Assembly (NCBI GenBank): GCA_944372345.1
Contig: CALVYT010000006.1
Span: forward strand, 1 to 60,851
Length of the DNA stretch: 60,851 bases
Source of the DNA: an uncultured Clostridia bacterium
GTDB lineage: Bacteria; Bacillota; Clostridia; Christensenellales; Pumilibacteraceae
Reading direction: 5' to 3'
Shown: piece by piece, positions 33,830-40,332 of the stretch
Layout: each line of letters begins with the position of its first letter
Numbering within the stretch: the stretch's first letter is position 1
Notes under the pieces: model-generated
Seen by the model: only the letters and a program-made list of their open reading frames with translations
Told to the model about the DNA's origin: nothing
The model's database searches: none
Made by a program: the position numbers and the translations under genes

Positions 33830-34981
33830 ATGGCGGGAATAGATAAAAGACCCAAGGCGCAGCCGGGCGAGAGCGTGGACGAGCTTAAAAAGAAGTTCGA
33901 AGCGCACAAGAGCGAGATCCGCAAACTTCTCGGCGGCAAGAAGGATACCAACGACATCGGCAGGGACGAGAAACAGCGGCTGCGCACGGAGTATTCCGCC
34001 GCGGCGCAGCTTGCCAAGACGATAAGCGAGCGCCTGACGGACGAAGCGGAGAGCGAAACGTATGCGGATTATTACGAGAGGCTGAGCAAGAAAGCCGCCG
34101 CTTACGGTTCCGTCATCAAGAGCAAGATCCCCACGACGACGTTCGACGACGTCAAGGGTCTGAACGACGTCAAAAAACTCGTCAGGAGTTTTATGTATAT
34201 GGCGCAGCACCCCGATACCGTCGCCTATTACAAACTGGAAGGCGGACTGGGCATGCTGATGTACGGCGCGCCCGGCACGGGCAAGACGATGTTCGCCGAG
34301 GCGATCGCGAACGCGATGGAACTGCCGCTGTTCATCGTCACTCCGGCGGACATATTCAAGTCTTACGTCGGAGAGAGCGAGGCGGCGGTCAGGCAGATAT
34401 TCCAGGAGATAGACGCCTGCCCGGACGGCGCGATACTCTTCGTCGACGAGTGCGAATCCATATTCAGCCGCAGGGGACAGGACACCAAGGACTATAAAGC
34501 GGCGGTCACGACTGAGCTGCTCCAACGGCTCAACGGTTTCGGAGTGGACGGTTCCAAGCGCATCATAATCGCGGCGACCAACCGCCCCGACGTCATCGAT
34601 CCCGCGTATCTGCGCTATAAACGGTTTTCGCACCTCGTTCACGTTCCGCCTCCCGACGCGACGGCGAAGCGGGCGATCATAGATGGCAAGCTGAACGGCA
34701 TCGCGCTCGACGGCGTGACTACGGAAGACGTGCTCTATATGTCCGAATTCCCCGGCGACGGCGACTATACGAAGCCGCGCGCGTATTATTCCGCGGCGGA
34801 TCTGTGCGGGATAATAGAGGAGGCGTGCCGCCTCGCGCTCGAAAAATTGCAGGCGGCGGGGTCGACCGTCCCCATCCCGCTGACAAAGGATATGTTCGAG
34901 CGGGCGTTCAAAAAAATACCGCCGTCCATATCCGCCGAGCTGCTCGAAACTTACGAACAGTTTCGTTCGGGAAAGGAATAA
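33830..34981 (+). CDS. Vps4/katanin-like AAA ATPase, operon gene 10
   Basis: A 383-residue classical AAA ATPase. Residues 1-~95 are a helical N-domain of MIT-like size. The linker IPTTTFDDVKGLNDVKKLV leads into Walker A YGAPGTGKTMFAEAIAN (Lys152), the pore region PADIFKSYVGESEAAVRQIF, Walker B ILFVDECESIFS (Asp206-Glu207) and sensor 1 IAATNRPD. The C-terminus FERAFKKIPPSISAELLETY matches the PS(V/I)S..dl..Y helix typical of the meiotic clade (katanin, spastin, Vps4), which threads protein chains through a hexamer. It is the last gene, followed by a terminator-like hairpin. GGAG lies 8 nt upstream. Confidence 0.85.
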   Translation: MAGIDKRPKAQPGESVDELKKKFEAHKSEIRKLLGGKKDTNDIGRDEKQRLRTEYSAAAQLAKTISERLTDEAESETYADYYERLSKKAAAYGSVIKSKIPTTTFDDVKGLNDVKKLVRSFMYMAQHPDTVAYYKLEGGLGMLMYGAPGTGKTMFAEAIANAMELPLFIVTPADIFKSYVGESEAAVRQIFQEIDACPDGAILFVDECESIFSRRGQDTKDYKAAVTTELLQRLNGFGVDGSKRIIIAATNRPDVIDPAYLRYKRFSHLVHVPPPDATAKRAIIDGKLNGIALDGVTTEDVLYMSEFPGDGDYTKPRAYYSAADLCGIIEEACRLALEKLQAAGSTVPIPLTKDMFERAFKKIPPSISAELLETYEQFRSGKE

Positions 34982-35006
34982 AAGCGTGAAACATACATAA
35001 AAAACA

Positions 35007-35034
35007 GCGGGCGCGCCGTTATCGGCGCGCCCGC
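35007..35034 (+). terminator. Hairpin closing the ten-gene operon
   Basis: GCGGGCGCGCCG (35007-35018) pairs with CGGCGCGCCCGC (35023-35034) around TTAT. Only a short T-poor tail (ATCTTG) follows, so efficiency is uncertain; on the opposite strand a T-rich tail is present. Confidence 0.55.
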
Positions 35035-35091
35035 ATCTTGCATCGAGGGTGCGCTCCGCGGTTTTTTGCGGCAGTCGGGGAGTGTGCCGGC

Positions 35092-35155
35092 GTTTGCACG
35101 CGGCGGCGCTTGCGCGCGGCGGCGCTTGCACGCGGCGGCGTTTGCACGCGTCGAT
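35092..35155. repeat. Four tandem 16-bp repeats
   Basis: Units start at 35092, 35108, 35124 and 35140, with consensus G(T/C)TTGC(A/G)CGCGGCGGC; the last copy is degenerate. They lie between the operon and the alcohol dehydrogenase, and the 270-nt gap holds no other gene. Confidence 0.8.
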
Positions 35156-35233
35156 GTTCGCGTCCTGCGGCGTTTTTCGCGTCGGCGCGCCGCGCGGGGA
35201 GGGCGGGCGGCGGAGCAAAGCGGGCGTTTTCGT

Positions 35234-35262
35234 TTGACATTTCCCGGTGTATGTATTACAAT
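35234..35262 (+). promoter_or_regulatory. Promoter of the iron alcohol dehydrogenase
   Basis: TTGACA (35234-35239), 17 nt, TACAAT (35257-35262), with a 52-nt leader carrying GGGAG before the ATG. Confidence 0.8.
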
Positions 35263-35314
35263 AAATATGATGTTCGGAGAAGCCGGACAAATATAAAAAT
35301 CATGGGAGATAATT

Positions 35315-36526
35315 ATGGGACGTTTTACGTTACCCCGTGATCTCTATCACGGCAAAGGCTCTCTTGCGGAGCTGAAAAACCTCAAAGGCAAAAAGGCGGT
35401 CCTCGTTCTCGGCGGCGGCAGCATGAAGAGATTCGGATTCGTCGACAAAGCGGTCGGCTATCTCAAAGAAGCGGGCATGGAAGTCAGGCTCTTTGAAAAC
35501 GTAGAGCCCGATCCTTCGGTGGAAACCGTTATGAAGGGCGCGGCGGTTATGCGCGAATTCGAGCCCGATTGGATCATATCCATGGGCGGCGGCTCGCCGA
35601 TAGACGCGGCGAAAGCTATGTGGGTGTTCTATGAATATCCCGACACGACGTTCGAAGCGATCATTCAGCCGTTCTCGTTCCCGACGCTTCGCACCAAGGC
35701 GAAGTTCTGCGCGATCCCGTCCACCTCGGGCACCGCGACGGAAGTGACGGCGTTCTCCGTCATCACCGACTACTCGCAGGGCATCAAATATCCGCTTGCG
35801 GACTTCAACATCACGCCCGACGTTGCGATCGTCGATCCCGAGCTTGCGGAAACGATGCCTCCCAAACTCACGGCTCACACGGGTATGGACGCTATGACGC
35901 ACGCGATCGAAGCGTACGTTTCCACGCTCCATTGCAATTATACCGATCCGCTTGCGCTGCACGCGATCAAGCTGATCCACCTCAATCTCAAAAAGTCCTA
36001 CGACGGTGACAAGGAAGCTCGCGCCGTCATGCACGACGCGCAGTGCCTTGCGGGTATGGCGTTCTCCAACGCTCTGCTCGGTATCGTCCACTCGATGGCT
36101 CACAAGACCGGCGCGGCGTTCACCGGCGGTCATATAATCCACGGCGCGGCGAACGCTATGTACCTGCCCAAGGTCATCAAGTACAACTCCAAAGTTCCCG
36201 AGGCAGCGGAGCGCTATGCGGAGATCGCGCGTTTCATCGGACTGAAAGGCAAGACGACCGCCGAGCTCGTCGACGCGCTCATCGCCGAACTGCGCGATAT
36301 GAACAAACAGCTCAATATCCCTCTCGCGATCAAGAACTACGGCGAGGGCGGCGTGGTCGCCGACAAGAGCATTATCGACGAAAAGGAATTCAACGATAAG
36401 CTCGAACACGTCGCGGCGCTCGCGATAAGCGACGCCTGCACGGGCTCCAACCCCCGCCAGCCGTCTCTCGAAGAGATGAAGAAGCTGTTGACGGCAGTTT
36501 ATTACGACAAAGAAATCGACTTTTGA
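35315..36526 (+). CDS. Iron-containing (group III) alcohol dehydrogenase
   Basis: A 403-residue NAD(P)H-dependent alcohol dehydrogenase of the butanol/lactaldehyde reductase group. The Rossmann part has VLGGGSMKR and SMGGGSPIDAAKAM. The iron ligands are in HTGMDAMTHAIEAYVS and GIVHSMAHKTGAAF...GGHIIHGAANA. It is cytoplasmic and would reduce aldehydes to alcohols in fermentation to re-oxidise NAD(P)H. It is transcribed alone, with its own promoter and a strong terminator. The substrate is not determined by sequence. Confidence 0.93.
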   Translation: MGRFTLPRDLYHGKGSLAELKNLKGKKAVLVLGGGSMKRFGFVDKAVGYLKEAGMEVRLFENVEPDPSVETVMKGAAVMREFEPDWIISMGGGSPIDAAKAMWVFYEYPDTTFEAIIQPFSFPTLRTKAKFCAIPSTSGTATEVTAFSVITDYSQGIKYPLADFNITPDVAIVDPELAETMPPKLTAHTGMDAMTHAIEAYVSTLHCNYTDPLALHAIKLIHLNLKKSYDGDKEARAVMHDAQCLAGMAFSNALLGIVHSMAHKTGAAFTGGHIIHGAANAMYLPKVIKYNSKVPEAAERYAEIARFIGLKGKTTAELVDALIAELRDMNKQLNIPLAIKNYGEGGVVADKSIIDEKEFNDKLEHVAALAISDACTGSNPRQPSLEEMKKLLTAVYYDKEIDF

Positions 36527-36533
36527 AAATAAA

Positions 36534-36563
36534 GCAAAAGCCGCGGCGTGCCGCGGTTTTTGC
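36534..36563 (+). terminator. Terminator after the alcohol dehydrogenase
   Basis: GCAAAAGCCGCGG (36534-36546) pairs with CCGCGGTTTTTGC (36551-36563) around CGTG; the T-run within the right arm makes it bidirectional. Confidence 0.85.
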
Positions 36564-36589
36564 TTTTCCGCTTTAATGATGGGAAGCCG

Positions 36590-36676
36590 CATAGCACCGC
36601 TGATGCGGGCTGCGTCCTCGGTCACATACTCCGCCTTGCACTACCGTGCTGCGGCGACGTAGGTATGCTCCCTCGG
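36590..36676. repeat. Dispersed ~80-bp repeat (family C), copy 1
   Basis: Marked by GCTGATGCGGGCTGCGTCCT, GGTCACATACTCCGCCT and GGTATGCTCCCTCGG. CATAC and GTATG near its ends can pair. Copies recur at 39568-39652 and 39676-39750. Confidence 0.75.
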
Positions 36677-36734
36677 CAGCTGCCCGCCTGAGCGGCACTC
36701 TGCGGCTTCCGCTGTATCGGAAATAAGATATTGT

Positions 36735-36756
36735 CGCCCACGGCAAGCCGTGGGCG
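36735..36756. repeat. 10-bp-stem hairpin, isolated 5' part of the structured repeat (family S)
   Basis: CGCCCACGGC-AA-GCCGTGGGCG followed by GTCTGTTTTATGCGGG. The same hairpin plus tail opens the two full elements at 36929 and 39962, but here one C-G pair is replaced by G-C on the opposite arms, preserving pairing. Confidence 0.65.
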
Positions 36757-36819
36757 TCTGTTTTATGCGGGGAGGGTCAGTAGTAGACGCAGCTAAACGG
36801 GCATAGGAGGCAAGTTAGT

Positions 36820-36920
36820 TTTGTTTGCTGCCCCGTGGAAATGGCGAGGGCGGAGAGGGCTAAACTTGCTCCGAACAAACTCCGTTTGCCCTGCGCCGTT
36901 CGGGCGTAATCTTTTTCTGC
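36820..36920. repeat. Dispersed repeat (family T), partial inverted copy 3
   Basis: The reverse complement of 5149-5248, recognisable from GGAAATGGCGAGGGCGGAGA and TCCGTTTGCCCTGCGCCGTT. It is more diverged than the two tandem copies. Confidence 0.65.
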
Positions 36921-36928
36921 AATACTTT

Positions 36929-37155
36929 CGCGCACGGCTCGCCGTGCGCGTCTGCTTTATGCGGGAAAATAGCTCGCCGTTTGGCAGAATTCGCAGCGAA
37001 TGCGCAGAGATTTTTGTAGTGAATGCGGCGGTTATCGGAGCGAGCGGACGCGGAAGCGGTCACGGCTGGGTGACCCCGCCGTGACCCGAAACCGCCGCAG
37101 ATTCGCAAAAAGATCGCGCAGGCGCGTGTAACGGGCAGCGCGCTTTGCGCGCAAC
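36929..37155. repeat. Structured ~230-bp intergenic repeat (family S), copy A
   Basis: In order: hairpin 36929-36950; a stretch from 36985 to 37041 nearly identical to copy B; outer stem GAATGCGGCGGTT (37021-37033) with AACCGCCGCAGATTC (37090-37104); inner stem GGTCACGGC (37058-37066) with GCCGTGACC (37078-37086); terminal hairpin GCGCGCTTTGCGCGC. Copy B has a different inner-stem sequence that still pairs. It has no conserved open frame. It may be a mobile structured element or a non-coding RNA. Confidence 0.7.
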
Positions 37156-37186
37156 CGAAGTGGATTTTAAGTTTCTCGGAAGGGGC

Positions 37187-37224
37187 TCGGGGAGAACCCT
37201 ATTTTCAAAGAGGGTTCTCCCCGA
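37187..37224. repeat. Palindromic intergenic repeat (family P), copy 8, decayed
   Basis: TCGGGGAGAACCCT and AGGGTTCTCCCCGA pair around an imperfect centre. The family flank lies on the left (TTTTAAGTTTCTCGGAAG), and a further half-copy flank is at 37257-37290. Confidence 0.75.
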
Positions 37225-37314
37225 CAAACTTTTCCCGAAAAATTATAAATGCACTTGTAAGTTTCTCGGAAAGGCGGGGTTTCCGTCCCGCAAGCGCGCT
37301 TTGCGCGCAACCGC

Positions 37315-37344
37315 TTGACAAAGCAGGGGGGGGGGTGCTATAAT
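37315..37344 (+). promoter_or_regulatory. Promoter of the AgrA/AgrC-type operon with a G10 tract in its spacer
   Basis: TTGACA (37315-37320), 18-nt spacer containing ten consecutive G (37326-37335), TATAAT (37339-37344). Loss of one G would give the optimal 17-nt spacer. Homopolymers in this position are classic slipped-strand on/off switches. Confidence 0.75.
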
Positions 37345-37375
37345 CCGAATTAGAACGGACGTGGGGGCGAAAATA

Positions 37376-38104
37376 ATGAGTGAGTTCGCGAAAGCGGTAA
37401 ACATAGCGATAGTCGAGGACGAGCAGGCGGAGGCGGAAACGCTGTGCGCTATGCTCGGCAGGTACGGCGACGAGCACGGAGTGAATTTTCACTGCCGCGT
37501 ATTTCGGCTTGCGACGGACTTTCTGGAGGACAGACCGCTGGATCTTGACGTCGTGTTTATGGATATACAGCTGCCCGACCTTGACGGTATGAGCGCGGCA
37601 AGGAAGCTGCGGGAAACGGACGGGCGCACGCTGCTCGTGTTCGTAACGAATATGTCGCAGTACGCGATAAACGGTTACGAAGTGGAAGCGGCGGACTTTA
37701 TCGTCAAACCCGTGGAGTATGCGCATTTTGCGGGCAAGTTAGTGAGGATACTGTCGCGAGTAAACGCGCTGCCCGACGTGGTGATCCCCGTAAAAACGGC
37801 GAACGGTATGGTGTCCGTGGCGGCGTCCGATCTGAAATACGTCGAGGTTATGGCGCACGAGCTGATATATCATACGACGCGCGGCGACCTGCGCTCTTAC
37901 GGCGGCGGACTGTATAAAGTGGAGAAACGCCTGGAAGGCGCGCGGTTCGTCAGGTGCAACAGCTGCTATCTGGTCAACCCGCGGTTCGTCGAGTCCGTCG
38001 GGAGCGATACCACGAAAGTGGGCGGCGACGAGCTTAAAATATCGTATTCGCGGAGGAAGGAATACCGCAAAGCTGTCGCGGAGTATCTCGGGGGACTCGT
38101 CTGA
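37376..38104 (+). CDS. LytTR-family response regulator (AgrA/VirR-like)
   Basis: A 242-residue protein. The receiver domain (residues ~8-125) has the acidic pair VEDEQ, phospho-acceptor Asp63 (VVFMDIQLPD) and Lys in DFIVKPVEY. The LytTR DNA-binding domain (~138-240) contains LKYVEVMAHELIYHTTRGD and FVRCNSCYLVNPRFVESV. ATG 37376 is used because GGGGG lies 7 nt upstream; the in-frame GTG at 37361 is part of that site. Its stop overlaps the kinase start (TGATG). LytTR regulators usually bind paired direct repeats and control bacteriocin, virulence or quorum genes. Confidence 0.9.
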   Translation: MSEFAKAVNIAIVEDEQAEAETLCAMLGRYGDEHGVNFHCRVFRLATDFLEDRPLDLDVVFMDIQLPDLDGMSAARKLRETDGRTLLVFVTNMSQYAINGYEVEAADFIVKPVEYAHFAGKLVRILSRVNALPDVVIPVKTANGMVSVAASDLKYVEVMAHELIYHTTRGDLRSYGGGLYKVEKRLEGARFVRCNSCYLVNPRFVESVGSDTTKVGGDELKISYSRRKEYRKAVAEYLGGLV

Positions 38105-39498
38105 TGTACGATTTCACCGCGCTGTATCTGTATAAGGCGATATTTATGTGCGAACTGCTCGTCGCGGAGTTTCTGATGTGCACGGGCTTGAAACGCCGTC
38201 CGCTGTTCGCGCTGCGCGTTACGGCGAGCGCGGCGGCGTGCGTGGGGGTAGCGTTCGCGCTGCCCGTCGTGGCGTATAACGCGATCTATTGTACGACGGT
38301 GTTTTTGCTTATGTTTGCGGTCACGCTGCCGTTCATCGCGCTGTGCTACGAGTGCAACGCGCCGTCCGCCGTGTTCCGCGGGATCGCGGCGTATACGACG
38401 CAGCACATAGCGTACCAGACTTTCGACCTCGTAATGTCGCTGATCTCGCTGCTTTTCGGCAACGACTCGTTCGCGACGGGCGGGGCTTACGGCGACGCGG
38501 AGATGAGCGGGTATCTGCCGCTTATAATGTACCGCGCGGGCACCGCGTCCATAATGGCGTCCACCTCGCCTATGCGCATTCAGATGATAACGCTGCTCGG
38601 CTACTGCTCGTATGCGTTCATATATATCGCGACGTATGCGCTGTCGTGCAGATTCGTGTCGTCGCGTCTGAAAAACAGCGACAAGTTCGAGTTCCGCGCT
38701 TCGTCGCTGTTCGTATTCGTCGTGCTGTTCGTGCTGTTCAACGTCGTCGTGACGTCCGTCGTCACATACTCGGGCGAACAGACGGGGCTGTTCGTGACCT
38801 TGCTCATATCGGGATATAATATCGTCTGCTGCCTGCTGACTATGTATCTTATGTGCGAAGTCATATTCAAGAAACAGCTCGAGCTTAATTATACGACGGC
38901 GAACAGAATGCTCAAACAGGCGGAGGAGCAGTATGCTCTCGCCAAAGAGAACATAGAACTCATCAACCTCAAATGCCACGACTTAAAGCACCAGATCCGC
39001 ATGGCGGGCAAAGCCGACGGCGGCGCCGTCCGCGAGATAGAGGATATGATCGCGATCTACGACGCGAATATCCGCACGGGCAACGAGGCTCTGGACATAA
39101 TACTCACCGAAAAGAGCCTGTACTGCAACAACCGCAGGATCAAACTGTACTGCATAGTGGACGGCGCGCTGCTGTCGTTTATGTCCGACCCGGATCTGTA
39201 TTCGCTGTTCGGCAACCTGCTCGACAATGCGATCGAGGCGGTGGAGGAACTGCCCGAGGACAAGCGGTTCGTCAATCTCTCCGTTAAGAAAGTCAACGGC
39301 TTCACGCGCATAGAAACGAACAACTGCACGCAAAGCGCGCCCGTTTTCGAGAACGGTCTGCCGGTCACGACCAAGCAAGACCGCGACGCCCACGGCTACG
39401 GAATGAAGAGCATCCGCCTGATCTGCCGCAAGTACGGCGGGGAAATGCTGGTGAGCGCCGCCGACGGTCTTTTTACCGTCACCATAATATTTATATGA
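38104..39498 (+). CDS. AgrC-like sensor histidine kinase
   Basis: A 464-residue membrane kinase with about six N-terminal TM helices (residues ~10-260). A dimerisation helix and H-box follow, KCHDLKHQIRMAG (His292 the likely phospho-site), then an N-box LFGNLLDNAIEAVEEL and a G-box DAHGYGMKSIRLI typical of the HPK10/AgrC GHKL group. These sense peptide signals. No agrB- or agrD-like gene lies next to it, so the signal may be encoded elsewhere. It is translationally coupled to the response regulator. Confidence 0.9.
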   Translation: MYDFTALYLYKAIFMCELLVAEFLMCTGLKRRPLFALRVTASAAACVGVAFALPVVAYNAIYCTTVFLLMFAVTLPFIALCYECNAPSAVFRGIAAYTTQHIAYQTFDLVMSLISLLFGNDSFATGGAYGDAEMSGYLPLIMYRAGTASIMASTSPMRIQMITLLGYCSYAFIYIATYALSCRFVSSRLKNSDKFEFRASSLFVFVVLFVLFNVVVTSVVTYSGEQTGLFVTLLISGYNIVCCLLTMYLMCEVIFKKQLELNYTTANRMLKQAEEQYALAKENIELINLKCHDLKHQIRMAGKADGGAVREIEDMIAIYDANIRTGNEALDIILTEKSLYCNNRRIKLYCIVDGALLSFMSDPDLYSLFGNLLDNAIEAVEELPEDKRFVNLSVKKVNGFTRIETNNCTQSAPVFENGLPVTTKQDRDAHGYGMKSIRLICRKYGGEMLVSAADGLFTVTIIFI

Positions 39499-39567
39499 GT
39501 TTCTAATGCGACGGGACCGAGCGGCTGCGCCCTCGGTCTATGTGCCTTCCCCTTTGAGGGGGAAGGC

Positions 39568-39652
39568 ACATAGCGCTGCTGATGCGGGCTGCGTCCTCGG
39601 TCACATACTCCGCCTCGTGCTATGCTTCGTCGACAGTAGTATGCTCCCTCGG
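39568..39652. repeat. Dispersed ~80-bp repeat (family C), copy 2
   Basis: Carries GCTGATGCGGGCTGCGTCCT, GGTCACATACTCCGCCTCG and AGTATGCTCCCTCGGG. The inner segment differs from copy 1. Confidence 0.75.
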
Positions 39653-39675
39653 GCGAAAAGCCGTATAACGGGGAT

Positions 39676-39750
39676 TGATAGCGACTGCGTGTTCGGTCAC
39701 ATACTCCGCCTTGCGCTACCGCGCTGCGGCGACGCAAGTATGCTCCCTCA
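39676..39750. repeat. Dispersed ~80-bp repeat (family C), copy 3
   Basis: Carries GGTCACATACTCCGCCTTGC and CGCAAGTATGCTCCCTC. Here CATACT and TTGCG pair with CGCAAGTATG, extending the hairpin. Confidence 0.75.
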
Positions 39751-39961
39751 CCAGCCGTCGCTCTGAACCCCGTTCTCCGGCTTTCGCCAAAAAAGGAAAT
39801 TGTCTGAACCCCGTTCTCTGCCTTCCGCTGTATCGGGGAAAGGGAAGAAGCAAAAACTATTCGCGCAACCGTCCGTCCAACTCTGCTTTGCGGTTTTTTT
39901 CGTTGCGCAAAAGGACGGTCATAAATCGCTTGTCCGAGCTTGCAAAACAAATCAAAACTTT

Positions 39962-40194
39962 CGCGCACGGCACGCCGTGCGCGTCTTATTACTGCGGGAA
40001 ACCTGCTTGCCGTTTAACAGAATTCGCAGCGAATGCGCAGAGATTTTTGTAGTGAATGCGGCGGTTATCGGAGCGTGCGGAGCGATAGCGGTCGGCGCAA
40101 GGGTGCCCTGCGCCGACCCGAAACCGCCGCAGATTCGCAAAAAGATCGCGCAGGCGCGTGAAGCGGGCAGCGCGCTTCGCGCGCAACCAAAGTA
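39962..40194. repeat. Structured ~230-bp intergenic repeat (family S), copy B
   Basis: Same architecture as copy A: opening hairpin 39962-39983; outer stem 40054-40066 with 40132-40146; inner stem GGTCGGCGCA (40090-40099) with TGCGCCGACC (40109-40118); closing hairpin GCGCGCTTCGCGCGC. The inner stem is changed on both arms relative to copy A, keeping complementarity, while flanking blocks are near-identical. Confidence 0.7.
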
Positions 40195-40332
40195 TCGAGT
40201 TATGGCGTAAAAAACGGGGATTATGCGAATAATGAAAATATTGAGGAAGAGTGTGTTACATTGTAGGAGCAAAGCGGCGCGCTTTTCCGGACGGCGCGCG
40301 GCGGAGCAAAAAATAATATAATGGAGGAAAAA

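Larger units (their letters stand above)
39499..40332. other. Repeat-filled intergenic region before the GH3 operon
   Basis: It contains a hairpin TGTGCCTTCCCC...GGGGAAGGCACA (39541-39570), two family C copies, one family S copy (39962-40194) and AT-rich sequence from 40205. No gene is supported. A promoter for the GH3 operon should lie near 40205-40320, but no confident pair of boxes was found. Confidence 0.6.

Noticed and set aside
35092..35155. CRISPR-like array
   Set aside because: The four units are directly adjacent with no spacers and no cas genes are nearby; it is a minisatellite.
36564..37360. Search for tRNA, riboswitch or known small RNA in the repeat-rich gaps (also 39499-40332)
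   Set aside because: No tRNA T-loop or known riboswitch core was recognised; the folded sequences found are the dispersed repeat families.
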